A stretch of DNA of 59,240 bases from DYGX01 sp035325905. Its GTDB lineage: Bacteria; Chloroflexota; Anaerolineae; Aggregatilineales; Aggregatilineaceae. Positions 8,096 through 16,024 of the stretch are shown one piece after another. Numbering within the stretch: the first letter of the stretch is position 1; the number at the start of each line of letters is the position of its first letter. The translations under genes were made by a program, and so were the position numbers. Location: the NCBI GenBank assembly GCA_035325905.1, contig DAOKYY010000014.1, positions 1 to 59,240 of the forward strand, in the 5' to 3' direction. The notes beneath the pieces are model-generated. The model made no database searches. It had not been told where the DNA came from and saw only the letters and a program-made list of their open reading frames with translations.

Positions 8096-9190
8096 ATGCC
8101 GGTCTCCGCTGAACTCTGCACCAAGCTGGAGCGCGTGCGCGCGCTGATGGGCGAGCGAGGCGTCGCGACGCTGTGGCTGCGCCGCGTCGAGAACGTCGCC
8201 TGGATGACCGGCGGCGTGGATGTCGCGGTCAATACCGCCGCCGCGCCGGGCGTCGCCAGCGTCGTGATCACGCGCGAGTCGTGCGAGCTGTGGACGGATA
8301 CCATCGAGGCCCCGCGTCTGCGCGCTGAAGATCGCCTGGAAGAGCGCGGCTTCGCCTTTCACGTCTCGCCCTGGTACGAGCCGGGCCAGCGCCCGCCGGG
8401 CGACCCGCTCGGCGTGGACTTCCCGATCCCCGGCGCGGTCGATCTGACCGGGGCGCTGACCGGGGTGCGCGCCCGCCTGTTGCCGGTCGAGCAGGATCGT
8501 TTCCGCACGCTGGCGGTGAACTGCGCCGAAGCGATGCAGCGCGCCGCGAACCGCGTTTCGCCCGGCATGAGCGAGGCCGAGGCCGCCGCCGCGCTGAGCT
8601 ACGAGACGCGCCGCTTCAACATCACCCCAATCGTCGTATTGGTCGCCGCCGATGAGCGCGTCTACAACGTGCGCCACCCGCTGCCCACCGGCAAAGTCAT
8701 CGACCGCTACGCGATGCTGGTGCTCTGCGGGCGGCAGGCCGGGCTGGTGTGCTCGCTGACGCGGCTGGTGCATTTCGGGCCGCTGCCCGACGATCTGCGC
8801 CGCAAAATGGACGCCTGCGCCGAGGTGGACGCGGCCACGATCGCCGCCTCGCAGCCGGGCGCCACGCTGGGCGATATCTTCCGCATCACGCAGGAAGCAT
8901 ACGCCCGCGCCGGGTTCGACGGCGAGTGGAAGCTCCACCACCAGGGCGGCGTCGCTGGGTACAACGCGCGCGAGGTGATCGCCACGCCCGGCGAGCAATT
9001 CACGCTCGAAGCCGGGATGATCTGCGCCTGGAACCCGTCGATCACCGGGACCAAGAGCGAAGACTCGGTGCTGGTCCGCGCCGGGGGGCAACCGCCCGAA
9101 GTCCTGACCGCGATCTACGGCTGGCCGGTTCGCACAGTCGATATCGCCGGGCAGCCGATCACGCGCCCGTTGATCATGGAGATGGGCTAG
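8096..9190 (+). CDS. M24 (pita-bread) peptidase-fold protein, metal ligands lost
   Basis: About 364 aa with the creatinase-like N-domain and the C-terminal M24 fold (conserved framework RHPLPTGKVIDR, GDIFRITQEAYA, TKSEDSVLV). The metal ligands are mostly gone. The DxG Asp and the SDxTR Asp become Leu (LVLCGRQAG, VCSLTRLVHFG), the HGTGH second His becomes Gly (HHQGGVAGY), and EPG becomes NPS; only the last Glu (SED) remains. It is probably not a classical Xaa-Pro peptidase. The start is ambiguous: ATG 8096 and TTG 8060 each follow a strong AAAGGAG-type site. I prefer the ATG. It diverges from groEL across a shared regulatory region. Confidence 0.85.
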   Translation: MPVSAELCTKLERVRALMGERGVATLWLRRVENVAWMTGGVDVAVNTAAAPGVASVVITRESCELWTDTIEAPRLRAEDRLEERGFAFHVSPWYEPGQRPPGDPLGVDFPIPGAVDLTGALTGVRARLLPVEQDRFRTLAVNCAEAMQRAANRVSPGMSEAEAAAALSYETRRFNITPIVVLVAADERVYNVRHPLPTGKVIDRYAMLVLCGRQAGLVCSLTRLVHFGPLPDDLRRKMDACAEVDAATIAASQPGATLGDIFRITQEAYARAGFDGEWKLHHQGGVAGYNAREVIATPGEQFTLEAGMICAWNPSITGTKSEDSVLVRAGGQPPEVLTAIYGWPVRTVDIAGQPITRPLIMEMG

Positions 9191-9218
9191 AGCGGGCGCG
9201 TCTGGGCGCTGGAAACAC

Positions 9219-9247
9219 GAACAGCCCCCAGACGTTGGGGGCTGTTC
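9219..9247. terminator. Hairpin terminator between convergent genes
   Basis: GAACAGCCCCC (9219-9229) pairs perfectly with GGGGGCTGTTC (9237-9247) over 11 bp with a 7-nt loop. No long T run follows, so termination may be weak. Confidence 0.65.
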
Positions 9248-9283
9248 GGCTTGCGGTGATCTACGCGCAGGGTCGTCGCGGAG

Positions 9284-9544
9284 CTAGAATTTCAGCTCGT
9301 TGGCCCACTCGTCGATTTCTCGCTGGACCTCTTCGCGGGTCTTGCCGTAACGCTCCTGAATCTTGCCTTCCAGGATGTCGCGGCGGCCCTGAACTTGTTT
9401 CATGTCGTCGTCGGTCAGACGGCCCCAACGCTTCTGAACCTCGCCCGAAAACTGCTTCCAATTGCCTTCGAGCTGGTCCCACAGGCCGCTCTTCTTCATG
9501 TCCGACTTCATATCTTCCAGGTTCTTCTTCAGCTTGTCGTCCAC
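9284..9544 (-). CDS. CsbD family stress protein
   Basis: 86 aa, acidic and hydrophilic. The central part (GLWDQLEGNWKQFSGEVQKRWG, broken here for display at the QLEG core, then LTDDDM...GRRDILEGKIQERYG) is the CsbD signature of tandem short helices. In Bacillus, CsbD is a general-stress protein of unknown mechanism. GTG at 9544 is chosen because AAGGAG lies 8 bases upstream; the longer frame to 9715 runs through the intergenic gap. Possible promoter on the minus strand: TTGAGC (9597-9592), 17 bases, CATAAC (9574-9569). It is followed upstream by a second stress-protein gene in the same direction. Confidence 0.9.
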   Translation of the reverse strand: MDDKLKKNLEDMKSDMKKSGLWDQLEGNWKQFSGEVQKRWGRLTDDDMKQVQGRRDILEGKIQERYGKTREEVQREIDEWANELKF

Positions 9545-9617
9545 TTCCTTCTCTCCTTCGCAGGTGCGGTTATGCTTCTGTGATTTACCCAGCTCAACAA
9601 AGCGTCGTCTGACGCTG

Positions 9618-10001
9618 CTAGACTGCCTGGCCGTAGTCGTGCTTCTCTTGGATCGTCCCATCGGGTTTGTGGACCACCAGGCGACCCTTGCGCTGTTGCG
9701 CAACGGACTTGCCACGGGCGATCGCGTCCTGCTTGCGCTCGTAGACCTTCATCGCACGCTGCGCATCCTCGCTACGGACGGCCCAGCCGCGATCGTGCGG
9801 CTCGACGTGGACCCGCTCGTGGTGCCCGGCTTCGCCGTGATTGCGCGCCCATTCGCGAGCCTGATCCTGGGCGATGGCGATCGCGCGCCCCTCCTCATAC
9901 CCGTCCTTCAGCAGCGCGTTGGCGATCTCAATCGCCTTGTTGCGCACCACCGACGGCAGGTTCTTCATTGAGGCGGGATAGTTCCGCTTGTTCCAGGGCA
10001 T
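9618..10001 (-). CDS. YdaT-like (DUF2188) stress protein
   Basis: 127 aa. The N-terminal part (MPWNKRNYPASMKNLP..., RNKAIEIANALLKDG) and the C-terminal DUF2188 part (GWAVRSEDAQRAMKVY...VVHKPDGTIQEKHDYG) together match the layout of B. subtilis YdaT, a general-stress protein of unknown biochemical role. ATG at 10001 follows GGAGGAG. The frame is open further upstream to 10097 but without a ribosome site. The gap to csbD (73 bases) holds a possible promoter, so the two may be separately expressed stress genes rather than one operon. Confidence 0.85.
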   Translation of the reverse strand: MPWNKRNYPASMKNLPSVVRNKAIEIANALLKDGYEEGRAIAIAQDQAREWARNHGEAGHHERVHVEPHDRGWAVRSEDAQRAMKVYERKQDAIARGKSVAQQRKGRLVVHKPDGTIQEKHDYGQAV

Positions 10002-10288
10002 TCTCTCCTCCACCAGCCCGCTGTGCCGGCTATTTTGCTTGCATGGCGGGCTGTTTGTTCCATAATGAAGTTTACGGGATTCACGTGGGCGGAGCATGAA
10101 GCACGTGGCGCATCTTGGGATAGGTCACTTGGCAGGGCGCGCGGGCGGCGCGGCGTGGGCCGAGCAGCGGCTGAGCGCAGGCCAGCAGACCGGCAAAAGA
10201 CCGCTACCGGCTGCCTGAATCCCCTTATCATGAAGGCGATTGACAAGGTGCGGCGGACGTGTTTCCGCCCGCGAAAGGATACGCACAG

Positions 10289-13189
10289 ATGCAGCGCGTC
10301 AGGTTGTCACATCGATCTTCACTGTCATCGTGGTTATCTCTGGCGGTCACTGTCGCGCTGCTCGCGGCGGGGCTGCTGACCCCTCATCTGGGCGGCGAGC
10401 GCCCGGCTGCCGCGCAATCCGCCGGTGCGCCGCTGATCATCCTTCAGAACGGCGACCTGTGGTCCTGGACGCCGGGCAGCGCCGCGCCCGCGCAGCTGAC
10501 GACCTGGGGCTATATCAGCCAGCCCGCGCTCGCGCCGGGCGGCGGACGCATCGCTTATAACGCCTGGGCGAGCGCCACGGTGAACGCGCTGGCGCAGGGC
10601 CAGCTGGCCGGCGGGGTGATCCCCAGCAATATCGCCGTGCTGGACCTCGCTACCAGCCAGGCGCAGACTATTGCCGAGCAGCCGGCGGGCGCCAGCCTCG
10701 GGGCGGATGGCGCCTGGCAGAACGCGATCATGCGCGGCAAGCCGGCCTGGTCGCCGGATGGCGGGCGGCTGGCGTGGAGCGAGCTGGAAGCACCTGCGAA
10801 CGTGTACCGGCTCGTCGTGTACGACCTCGCGACCGGCGCGACCAGCGTGCTGGTTCCCAGCCTGCCTGTGCCCTACGCCGACGCGGGCAATATCCCGGTC
10901 CACCAGGTGCAGTGGGGTGAAACCGGCATCAGCGTGCACACCGTTGCCGCCAACGCCGAAAGCGGCGATTTCGAGGAGCGGCTAACGATCTACGATGCGA
11001 GCGGCGCACTGGTGGCCGAGCACCTGATCGGCAGCGCATCGACCGAGTTCACCTTGCTGCACGCCTGGATGAGCGCCGAAGCAGGCGAGACGATCGGGCT
11101 GCTCTACCCGTCCGGCAAGCAGTTCATGCTCGACCCGCGCAGCGGCGAGCAGCAGGAAATGCCCGCGCCGCCTGAGCTGGTCAGCGCCAGCGCGGCCGGA
11201 CCCTCTGCCGCGCTGATCCTGGCCCCGAACAGCGAGCCGGAGAGCGACGAGCGCGCGATCTGGTTCCTGGTGACACCTGACCGCACAAGCTCCGAGGCGC
11301 TGGACACCACCGGCTATCCCACGACGGAAGTCGTCGCCATCTCGCCCGATGGGCTGTCGGCGGCGTTCGTCGGCGAGCAGGTGCAGGTCTGGGCGAATGG
11401 CGTGGTCCAGACAGTCCCCGGTGCGGCGGACGCCAGCGAAACCGGCGCGACGGCCGTGCTCTGGGGTCCGCAGACCTGGCGCGTGCCGGCCGGCGAGGTC
11501 GAGACGCTGTTCGGACTCGGCGCGGGCGCGCCCGAAGCCGCCCCCGGCGCCGCGATGCCGATCTACTGCCAGCCCGCGCCGCGCCTGACGGTCGGGCAGC
11601 TCGGCCAGGTGACGCCCGGCCTGCCGAACATCGTGCGCAGCCTGCCGCGTCGCGGCCCGGACAGCCTGATCCTGGGCCAAATCTCTGGCAGCGGCGTGTT
11701 CACCGTGCTCGAAGGGCCGGTCTGCGACCCGGAAGGCCGCTTCTGGTGGCGCGTGAATTACGGCAGCCTGACCGGCTGGACCGCCGAGGGCCAGGGCTGG
11801 ACCTACTGGCTCCAGCCGTATACCGGCCAGCCGCCGCAGTGCACGCTGACCCCGCGCCTGCAAGTCGGCGCGCCCGGCTACGTGCTGCCTGGCCTGCCGA
11901 ATCTGCTGCGCGCCCAGCCGCGCCCCGGCCCTGACAGCCCGGTCGTCGGGCGTATCCCTGGCGGCGGGTTCTTCACGGTGATCGGCGGGCCGCAGTGCGG
12001 GCCGGACGGGCGTTACTGGTGGCAGATTTCCTACGCCGGGATGACCGGCTGGACCGCCGAAGGCGAGGGCAACGCCTACTGGGTCGCGCCCTTCGTCTGT
12101 CCGAACAGCCCGCTGCCGCGCCTGACACCCGGCATCGTGGGCCGCGTGACGCCGGGCCTGCCGAATACGCTGCGTGTCCAGCCTGCTTCGAACAGCAGCG
12201 CCCTGGGCCAGATCCCCGGCGGCGGCTACTTCGTGGTGCTCAGCGGGCCGCAGTGCGGGCCGGAAGGCTGGTCGTGGTGGCACGTCAACTACAACGGCAT
12301 TGTCGGCTGGACCGCCGAAGGGTCCGGGACGACTTACTGGCTGGAGCCGTATGTTGGCCTGCCGCAGCCGCCCGTCACCTGCAACCTGCCCTCGCGGCTG
12401 CGTCCGGGCGATCAGGGCCGGGTCACGCCGGGCGAAGCCAACGCGCTGCGTAGCCAGCCCGCGACCGGCCCCGGCAGCGCCGTAATCGGCTACATCCCGG
12501 CCTATGGCACGTTCCGCGTGCTGGAAGGCCCCGTCTGCGGGACCGAAGGCCGGTTCTGGCTGCGCGTCGAGTACGCGGGGATGACCGGCTGGACGCCCGA
12601 AGGCGAGGGCACGACCTACTGGCTGGAGCCGCTGCCCGGCACTCCGCCGACGCAGCCGGTCGCCTGCACGCTGGCGCCGCGCTTGCAAGTGGGCGCTTCC
12701 GGCTTCGTGCTGCCTGGCCCGTCGAACGTGTTGCGCTCGCAGCCGCGCCCCGGCGAGGGCAGCGACGTGATCGGCGAAATGCCGGGCGGCGCTTTCTTCC
12801 GCGTGCTGGAAGGCCCGGTCTGCGGGCCGGAAGGGCGCTACTGGTGGCGCGTCAACTACCAGGGTATCACCGGCTGGACGGCGGAGGGCCAGGGCAGCGA
12901 GTACTGGGTGCAGCCGTTCATGTGCAGCTCCGGCCAACTGACGCGGTTGGCGCCGGGCATCCGCGCGCGCGTCACGCCGGGCGATCCGAACGCGCTGCGT
13001 AGCCAGCCCGCGACCGGCCCGAACAGCGTCGTGCTGGGCTACATCCCTGGCGGCGCGGAGTTCACGGTGGTGAGCGGGCCGCAGTGCGGCAACGATGGCC
13101 GCGTCTGGTGGCAGGTCAATTACAACGGCGCGCTCGGCTGGACGCCCGAAGGCGAAGGCGGAGTCTACTGGCTGGAGCCGATCGGCTAG
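10289..13189 (+). CDS. Secreted protein: beta-propeller-like N-domain plus six SH3-like repeats
   Basis: About 966 aa. A signal peptide (hydrophobic ~18-40, ending PAAAQS) is followed by a ~370-residue region with TolB/WD40-like blade motifs (PAWSPDGGRLAWSE, AISPDGLSAAFVG). Six bacterial SH3-like repeats of ~85 residues then run to the end. Each has PRL.PG..G.VTPG, an LR.QP segment, a GPxC and the core GWTAEGxGxxYW. Each repeat has two Cys, at its start and in GPxC, suggesting one disulfide per repeat. ATG 10289 is preferred over GTG 10259 because AAAGGA precedes it. The protein is likely surface-exposed; its ligand is unknown. A single copy of the same module opens the DUF3160 protein at 39706-42240. 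Confidence 0.85.
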   Translation: MQRVRLSHRSSLSSWLSLAVTVALLAAGLLTPHLGGERPAAAQSAGAPLIILQNGDLWSWTPGSAAPAQLTTWGYISQPALAPGGGRIAYNAWASATVNALAQGQLAGGVIPSNIAVLDLATSQAQTIAEQPAGASLGADGAWQNAIMRGKPAWSPDGGRLAWSELEAPANVYRLVVYDLATGATSVLVPSLPVPYADAGNIPVHQVQWGETGISVHTVAANAESGDFEERLTIYDASGALVAEHLIGSASTEFTLLHAWMSAEAGETIGLLYPSGKQFMLDPRSGEQQEMPAPPELVSASAAGPSAALILAPNSEPESDERAIWFLVTPDRTSSEALDTTGYPTTEVVAISPDGLSAAFVGEQVQVWANGVVQTVPGAADASETGATAVLWGPQTWRVPAGEVETLFGLGAGAPEAAPGAAMPIYCQPAPRLTVGQLGQVTPGLPNIVRSLPRRGPDSLILGQISGSGVFTVLEGPVCDPEGRFWWRVNYGSLTGWTAEGQGWTYWLQPYTGQPPQCTLTPRLQVGAPGYVLPGLPNLLRAQPRPGPDSPVVGRIPGGGFFTVIGGPQCGPDGRYWWQISYAGMTGWTAEGEGNAYWVAPFVCPNSPLPRLTPGIVGRVTPGLPNTLRVQPASNSSALGQIPGGGYFVVLSGPQCGPEGWSWWHVNYNGIVGWTAEGSGTTYWLEPYVGLPQPPVTCNLPSRLRPGDQGRVTPGEANALRSQPATGPGSAVIGYIPAYGTFRVLEGPVCGTEGRFWLRVEYAGMTGWTPEGEGTTYWLEPLPGTPPTQPVACTLAPRLQVGASGFVLPGPSNVLRSQPRPGEGSDVIGEMPGGAFFRVLEGPVCGPEGRYWWRVNYQGITGWTAEGQGSEYWVQPFMCSSGQLTRLAPGIRARVTPGDPNALRSQPATGPNSVVLGYIPGGAEFTVVSGPQCGNDGRVWWQVNYNGALGWTPEGEGGVYWLEPIG
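11570..13185 (+). repeat. Six tandem in-gene repeats of about 260-280 bp
   Basis: DNA counterpart of the SH3-like repeats. Near-identical words recur, for example the code for GWTAEGEG and the block around CGCTGCGTAGCCAGCCCGCG (near 12446 and 12996). Nearly exact stretches shared by repeats 4 and 6 suggest recent duplication or gene conversion. Confidence 0.8.
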
Positions 13190-13228
13190 CCAGGCTGGTT
13201 CAATGCCACGCTCGTAAAGCGCACCACA

Positions 13229-13262
13229 ACGCCGGGCGGCCCGTACCTGGACCGCCCGGCGT
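13229..13262. terminator. Hairpin between convergent genes
   Basis: ACGCCGGGCGG (13229-13239) pairs perfectly with CCGCCCGGCGT (13252-13262): an 11-bp stem and 12-nt loop. It can terminate both flanking genes, though the T content downstream is modest. Confidence 0.7.
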
Positions 13263-13302
13263 GTTCTTGGGTCTGGGTGCGCCGGTCCTGGCGCGAGAGG
13301 GC

Positions 13303-14799
13303 TTAGCCGATTGTGGCAGGCTCTAGCGCCGCCGCCGCAGTTATACGCGCCGCCAGCTCGCCTTCCTGCAACTCTGGCCCGCTCTTGGGATAAGCATCCA
13401 GGCTGAACTGCGTGCCGTCGTCCATCTCGGTGATCGTCAGCCAGTGCTGGTGGGTGCCGTCTTCGTTGGTGTGCTCGAACGGGTAGACCAGCACGACGCG
13501 GCCCTCGACCACCCGCCGCTGAACGGCCGGGCGCTCGAACGGGATATCTTCGTAGAGCGACGTGAACAACGACTCCAGCCCGCCGACGAGATCGCCGACG
13601 ACCACACCCTGGCCCGGAAGGTCCTCAGCCAGCGTGTAGTACGGATCGATCCAAGACACCTCGCTGTCCAGGTAGATGAACCCTTCGTCGTCGCCGATCG
13701 ACCACCCCGCCGGGTAGAAGAAGGTGACGCCGCTGTCCTCGAAGGTATAGGACTCGCTCAGCGGCGCGTCCGCCGGTGTGGGCACCCCAACAGGAGCCGG
13801 AGCGCCTTCCGCGATGCGCGCGGATCCCAGAATCGCCAGCGCGGCGTCGCGCTCGTCGAGCGTGGCCGACAGCAGCGGGAAAATCCACCCGGTCAGAACC
13901 GTGCCATCGTCGAGCGCCACCCCCGCGAGCAGCGCCTCGTACGAGCCGCCTGAGTCTTCCAGCAGGTAATCCATCGTCCAGAGCGTCCGCCCATCAACGC
14001 GCTGCGTTTCGATGCTGGCCGGGTCGAACTCCAACTCCAGCCGTTGGGCGACATCCGCCATCACGCCGGATACATCTCCCGCCGCCAGCCCCAGGTCCGC
14101 GACTTCGTCGGGGAAATACCAGCGCGGCTCAAGCACAGTCTCGTCGCTTTCGAGCGTCAAGAAATCATTTTCGTCGATCAGGTCGGCCCAGCCATCCGGC
14201 AGATCGACGCCGATGCCTGTCTGGAAAAACTCAACATCCGGCGCGCCGGTCGTCACGGTGGTGACTTCCGGTCCGCTGTCTCCCACAACGGCCGCGCGCA
14301 GGATGTCCAGCGACAGATCGAGGTCGGCTTGCGCGACGCTGGTTCCCTGGCGCGGGTAGATGTCGGCCAGCAGGTACGAGCCATCCGGCGCCTCGACGGC
14401 GACCACAAAGCCGCTGTAGGGGCCGTTCTCGTTCGTGTCGTCGTAGGGATACGTGAAAATCCGGCGGTCGGCAGCGGGCTGCGCCACGATCCCTGCCGGG
14501 TCGAAGAGAACCGTTTCGTCGATCGGGTTGAACGCCTCCATGAGGAGCGCCGCACCATCATCGGGCGAAATGCCAAGCTCGCTCGGCACGGCGCGGAAAG
14601 TGTTCAGCCAGATGACGCCGGACGACAGGGTGACGGCTGTGCCACTCAGCTCGGCCGTCCAGCCGATCGGATAGTAGACCGTGAACCCGGCGTCAGGAGC
14701 GACGTACCGGTTCGGGAACGGGTCTCCCTGAGCCACCACTGCGCTCATAGGAACCATCAGCAGCGCGCACATCATGAAAAGGCAGAGGCGTTTTAGCAT
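13303..14799 (-). CDS. Secreted protein with three PsbP-like repeats
   Basis: 498 aa with a clear signal peptide (LFMMCALLMVPMSAVVAQ). Three similar domains of ~150 residues each begin with a PsbP/DUF1795-like motif, a beta strand followed by YPxGW: GFTVYYPIGW (~38), GIGVDLPDGW (~190) and GVTFFYPAGW (~355). The rest of each unit has alternating strands and a conserved FEHTNEDGTH/YDDTNENGPY segment. The role is unknown; such domains occur in secreted and lipid- or pigment-associated proteins. The same motif opens the propeller protein at 55718. AAAGGA precedes the ATG, and a -10-like TAAAAT (minus strand, 14835-14830) lies ~35 bases upstream. Confidence 0.8.
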   Translation of the reverse strand: MLKRLCLFMMCALLMVPMSAVVAQGDPFPNRYVAPDAGFTVYYPIGWTAELSGTAVTLSSGVIWLNTFRAVPSELGISPDDGAALLMEAFNPIDETVLFDPAGIVAQPAADRRIFTYPYDDTNENGPYSGFVVAVEAPDGSYLLADIYPRQGTSVAQADLDLSLDILRAAVVGDSGPEVTTVTTGAPDVEFFQTGIGVDLPDGWADLIDENDFLTLESDETVLEPRWYFPDEVADLGLAAGDVSGVMADVAQRLELEFDPASIETQRVDGRTLWTMDYLLEDSGGSYEALLAGVALDDGTVLTGWIFPLLSATLDERDAALAILGSARIAEGAPAPVGVPTPADAPLSESYTFEDSGVTFFYPAGWSIGDDEGFIYLDSEVSWIDPYYTLAEDLPGQGVVVGDLVGGLESLFTSLYEDIPFERPAVQRRVVEGRVVLVYPFEHTNEDGTHQHWLTITEMDDGTQFSLDAYPKSGPELQEGELAARITAAAALEPATIG

Positions 14800-14974
14800 G
14801 GTCGTGTCCTTTCGCTAGGAAGTAGCCTCATTTTAAGCGAGGTGTTAGCGCCGCGCAATCGCGGTGCCTATCGCAGGTGTCACAGGGCGCGCTTGAAATG
14901 CGCGGCTCTGGCGCAAACCGGCGCGGTTCTGTACACTAGCCAGCGTGCGCTTTTCATCTCCACGAGGTGGACTC

Positions 14975-16024
14975 GTGCTTGACCCCAGCCAGCACCCGCA
15001 CCGGCGGCTCAACCCGCTGACCAACGAGTGGATTCTGGTTTCGCCCCACCGCGCCAAGCGCCCCTGGCAGGGCCAGGTCGAGGACGTGCCGCCCGAAGCC
15101 CGGCCGGTCTACGACCCGGCCTGCTATCTCTGCCCCGGCAACGAGCGGGCGGGCGGCAAGGTGAACCCGGCCTACACCGGGACCTTCGTCTTCGACAATG
15201 ACTTTCCGGCGCTGCTGCCCGATACGCCTGGCGACGAGCCGCCCGCGCACCCGCTCTTTCGTATCCAGGGCGAGCGCGGCCTGGCGCGCGTGATCTGCTT
15301 CAGCCCGCGCCACGACCTGACGCTGGCCGAGATGGACCCTGCCGGCATCCGCGCCGTGGTCGATACCTGGGCCGAGCAGACCGACGACCTGGGCCGCCGC
15401 GACTTTATCGGCTACGTGCAGGTCTTCGAGAACCGGGGCGCGATGATGGGCGCCTCCAACCCGCACCCGCACGGCCAGATCTGGGCGACCGAGCGCCTGC
15501 CGCGCGAAGCGCTCAAGGAAGACAGCGCCCAGCGCGATTATTATGCTGAGCATGGCCGCACGCTGCTGGCCGATTACCTCGACGAGGAGCGGCGGCGCGA
15601 CGAGCGCGTGATCTACGCCAACGACAGCTGGACGGCGTTGGTGCCCTTCTGGGCGATCTGGCCGTTCGAGACGCTGCTGATCGCGCATCGCGCGGTGGGC
15701 AGCCTCCCGGCGCTGCGCCCCGACGAGCGCGACGGGCTGGCGGACGCGCTACATCACGTCACGGTCCGCTACGACAACCTGTTCCGCACCTCGTTCCCGT
15801 ACAGCATGGGCTTCCACCAGGCGCCGACTGACGGCGGCGAGTATCCCTACTGGCACCTGCACGCGCATTTCTACCCGCCGCTGCTGCGCAGCGCGACGGT
15901 CAAGAAGCATATGGTCGGCTACGAGATGCTCGGCACGCCGCAGCGCGACATCACGCCGGAGCAGGCGGCGGCGCGCCTGCGCGACCTGAGCGACCAACAC
16001 TACACAAGAGCGAAGAAGGCATGA
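14975..16024 (+). CDS. galT: Galactose-1-phosphate uridylyltransferase
   Basis: About 349 aa. The Leloir-pathway enzyme that swaps UMP between UDP-glucose and galactose-1-phosphate. The N-terminus (HPHRRLNPLTNEWILVSPHR) lines up with the E. coli enzyme, the zinc-type CYLC pair is at residues 50-53, and the catalytic His-Pro-His (NPHPHGQIW) is near 163-165. A C-terminal WHLHAHFYPP zinc/His motif follows. The frame opens at GTG 14945, but GTG 14975 has GAGGTG 5 bases upstream and gives the family N-terminus. The stop overlaps the start of galK (ATGA), so the two are translationally coupled. Confidence 0.95.
   Translation: MLDPSQHPHRRLNPLTNEWILVSPHRAKRPWQGQVEDVPPEARPVYDPACYLCPGNERAGGKVNPAYTGTFVFDNDFPALLPDTPGDEPPAHPLFRIQGERGLARVICFSPRHDLTLAEMDPAGIRAVVDTWAEQTDDLGRRDFIGYVQVFENRGAMMGASNPHPHGQIWATERLPREALKEDSAQRDYYAEHGRTLLADYLDEERRRDERVIYANDSWTALVPFWAIWPFETLLIAHRAVGSLPALRPDERDGLADALHHVTVRYDNLFRTSFPYSMGFHQAPTDGGEYPYWHLHAHFYPPLLRSATVKKHMVGYEMLGTPQRDITPEQAAARLRDLSDQHYTRAKKA

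Noticed and set aside
10982..12937. 651-codon minus-strand frame opposite the SH3 repeats
   Set aside because: Shadow of the repeat gene; no ribosome site and no recognisable domain.
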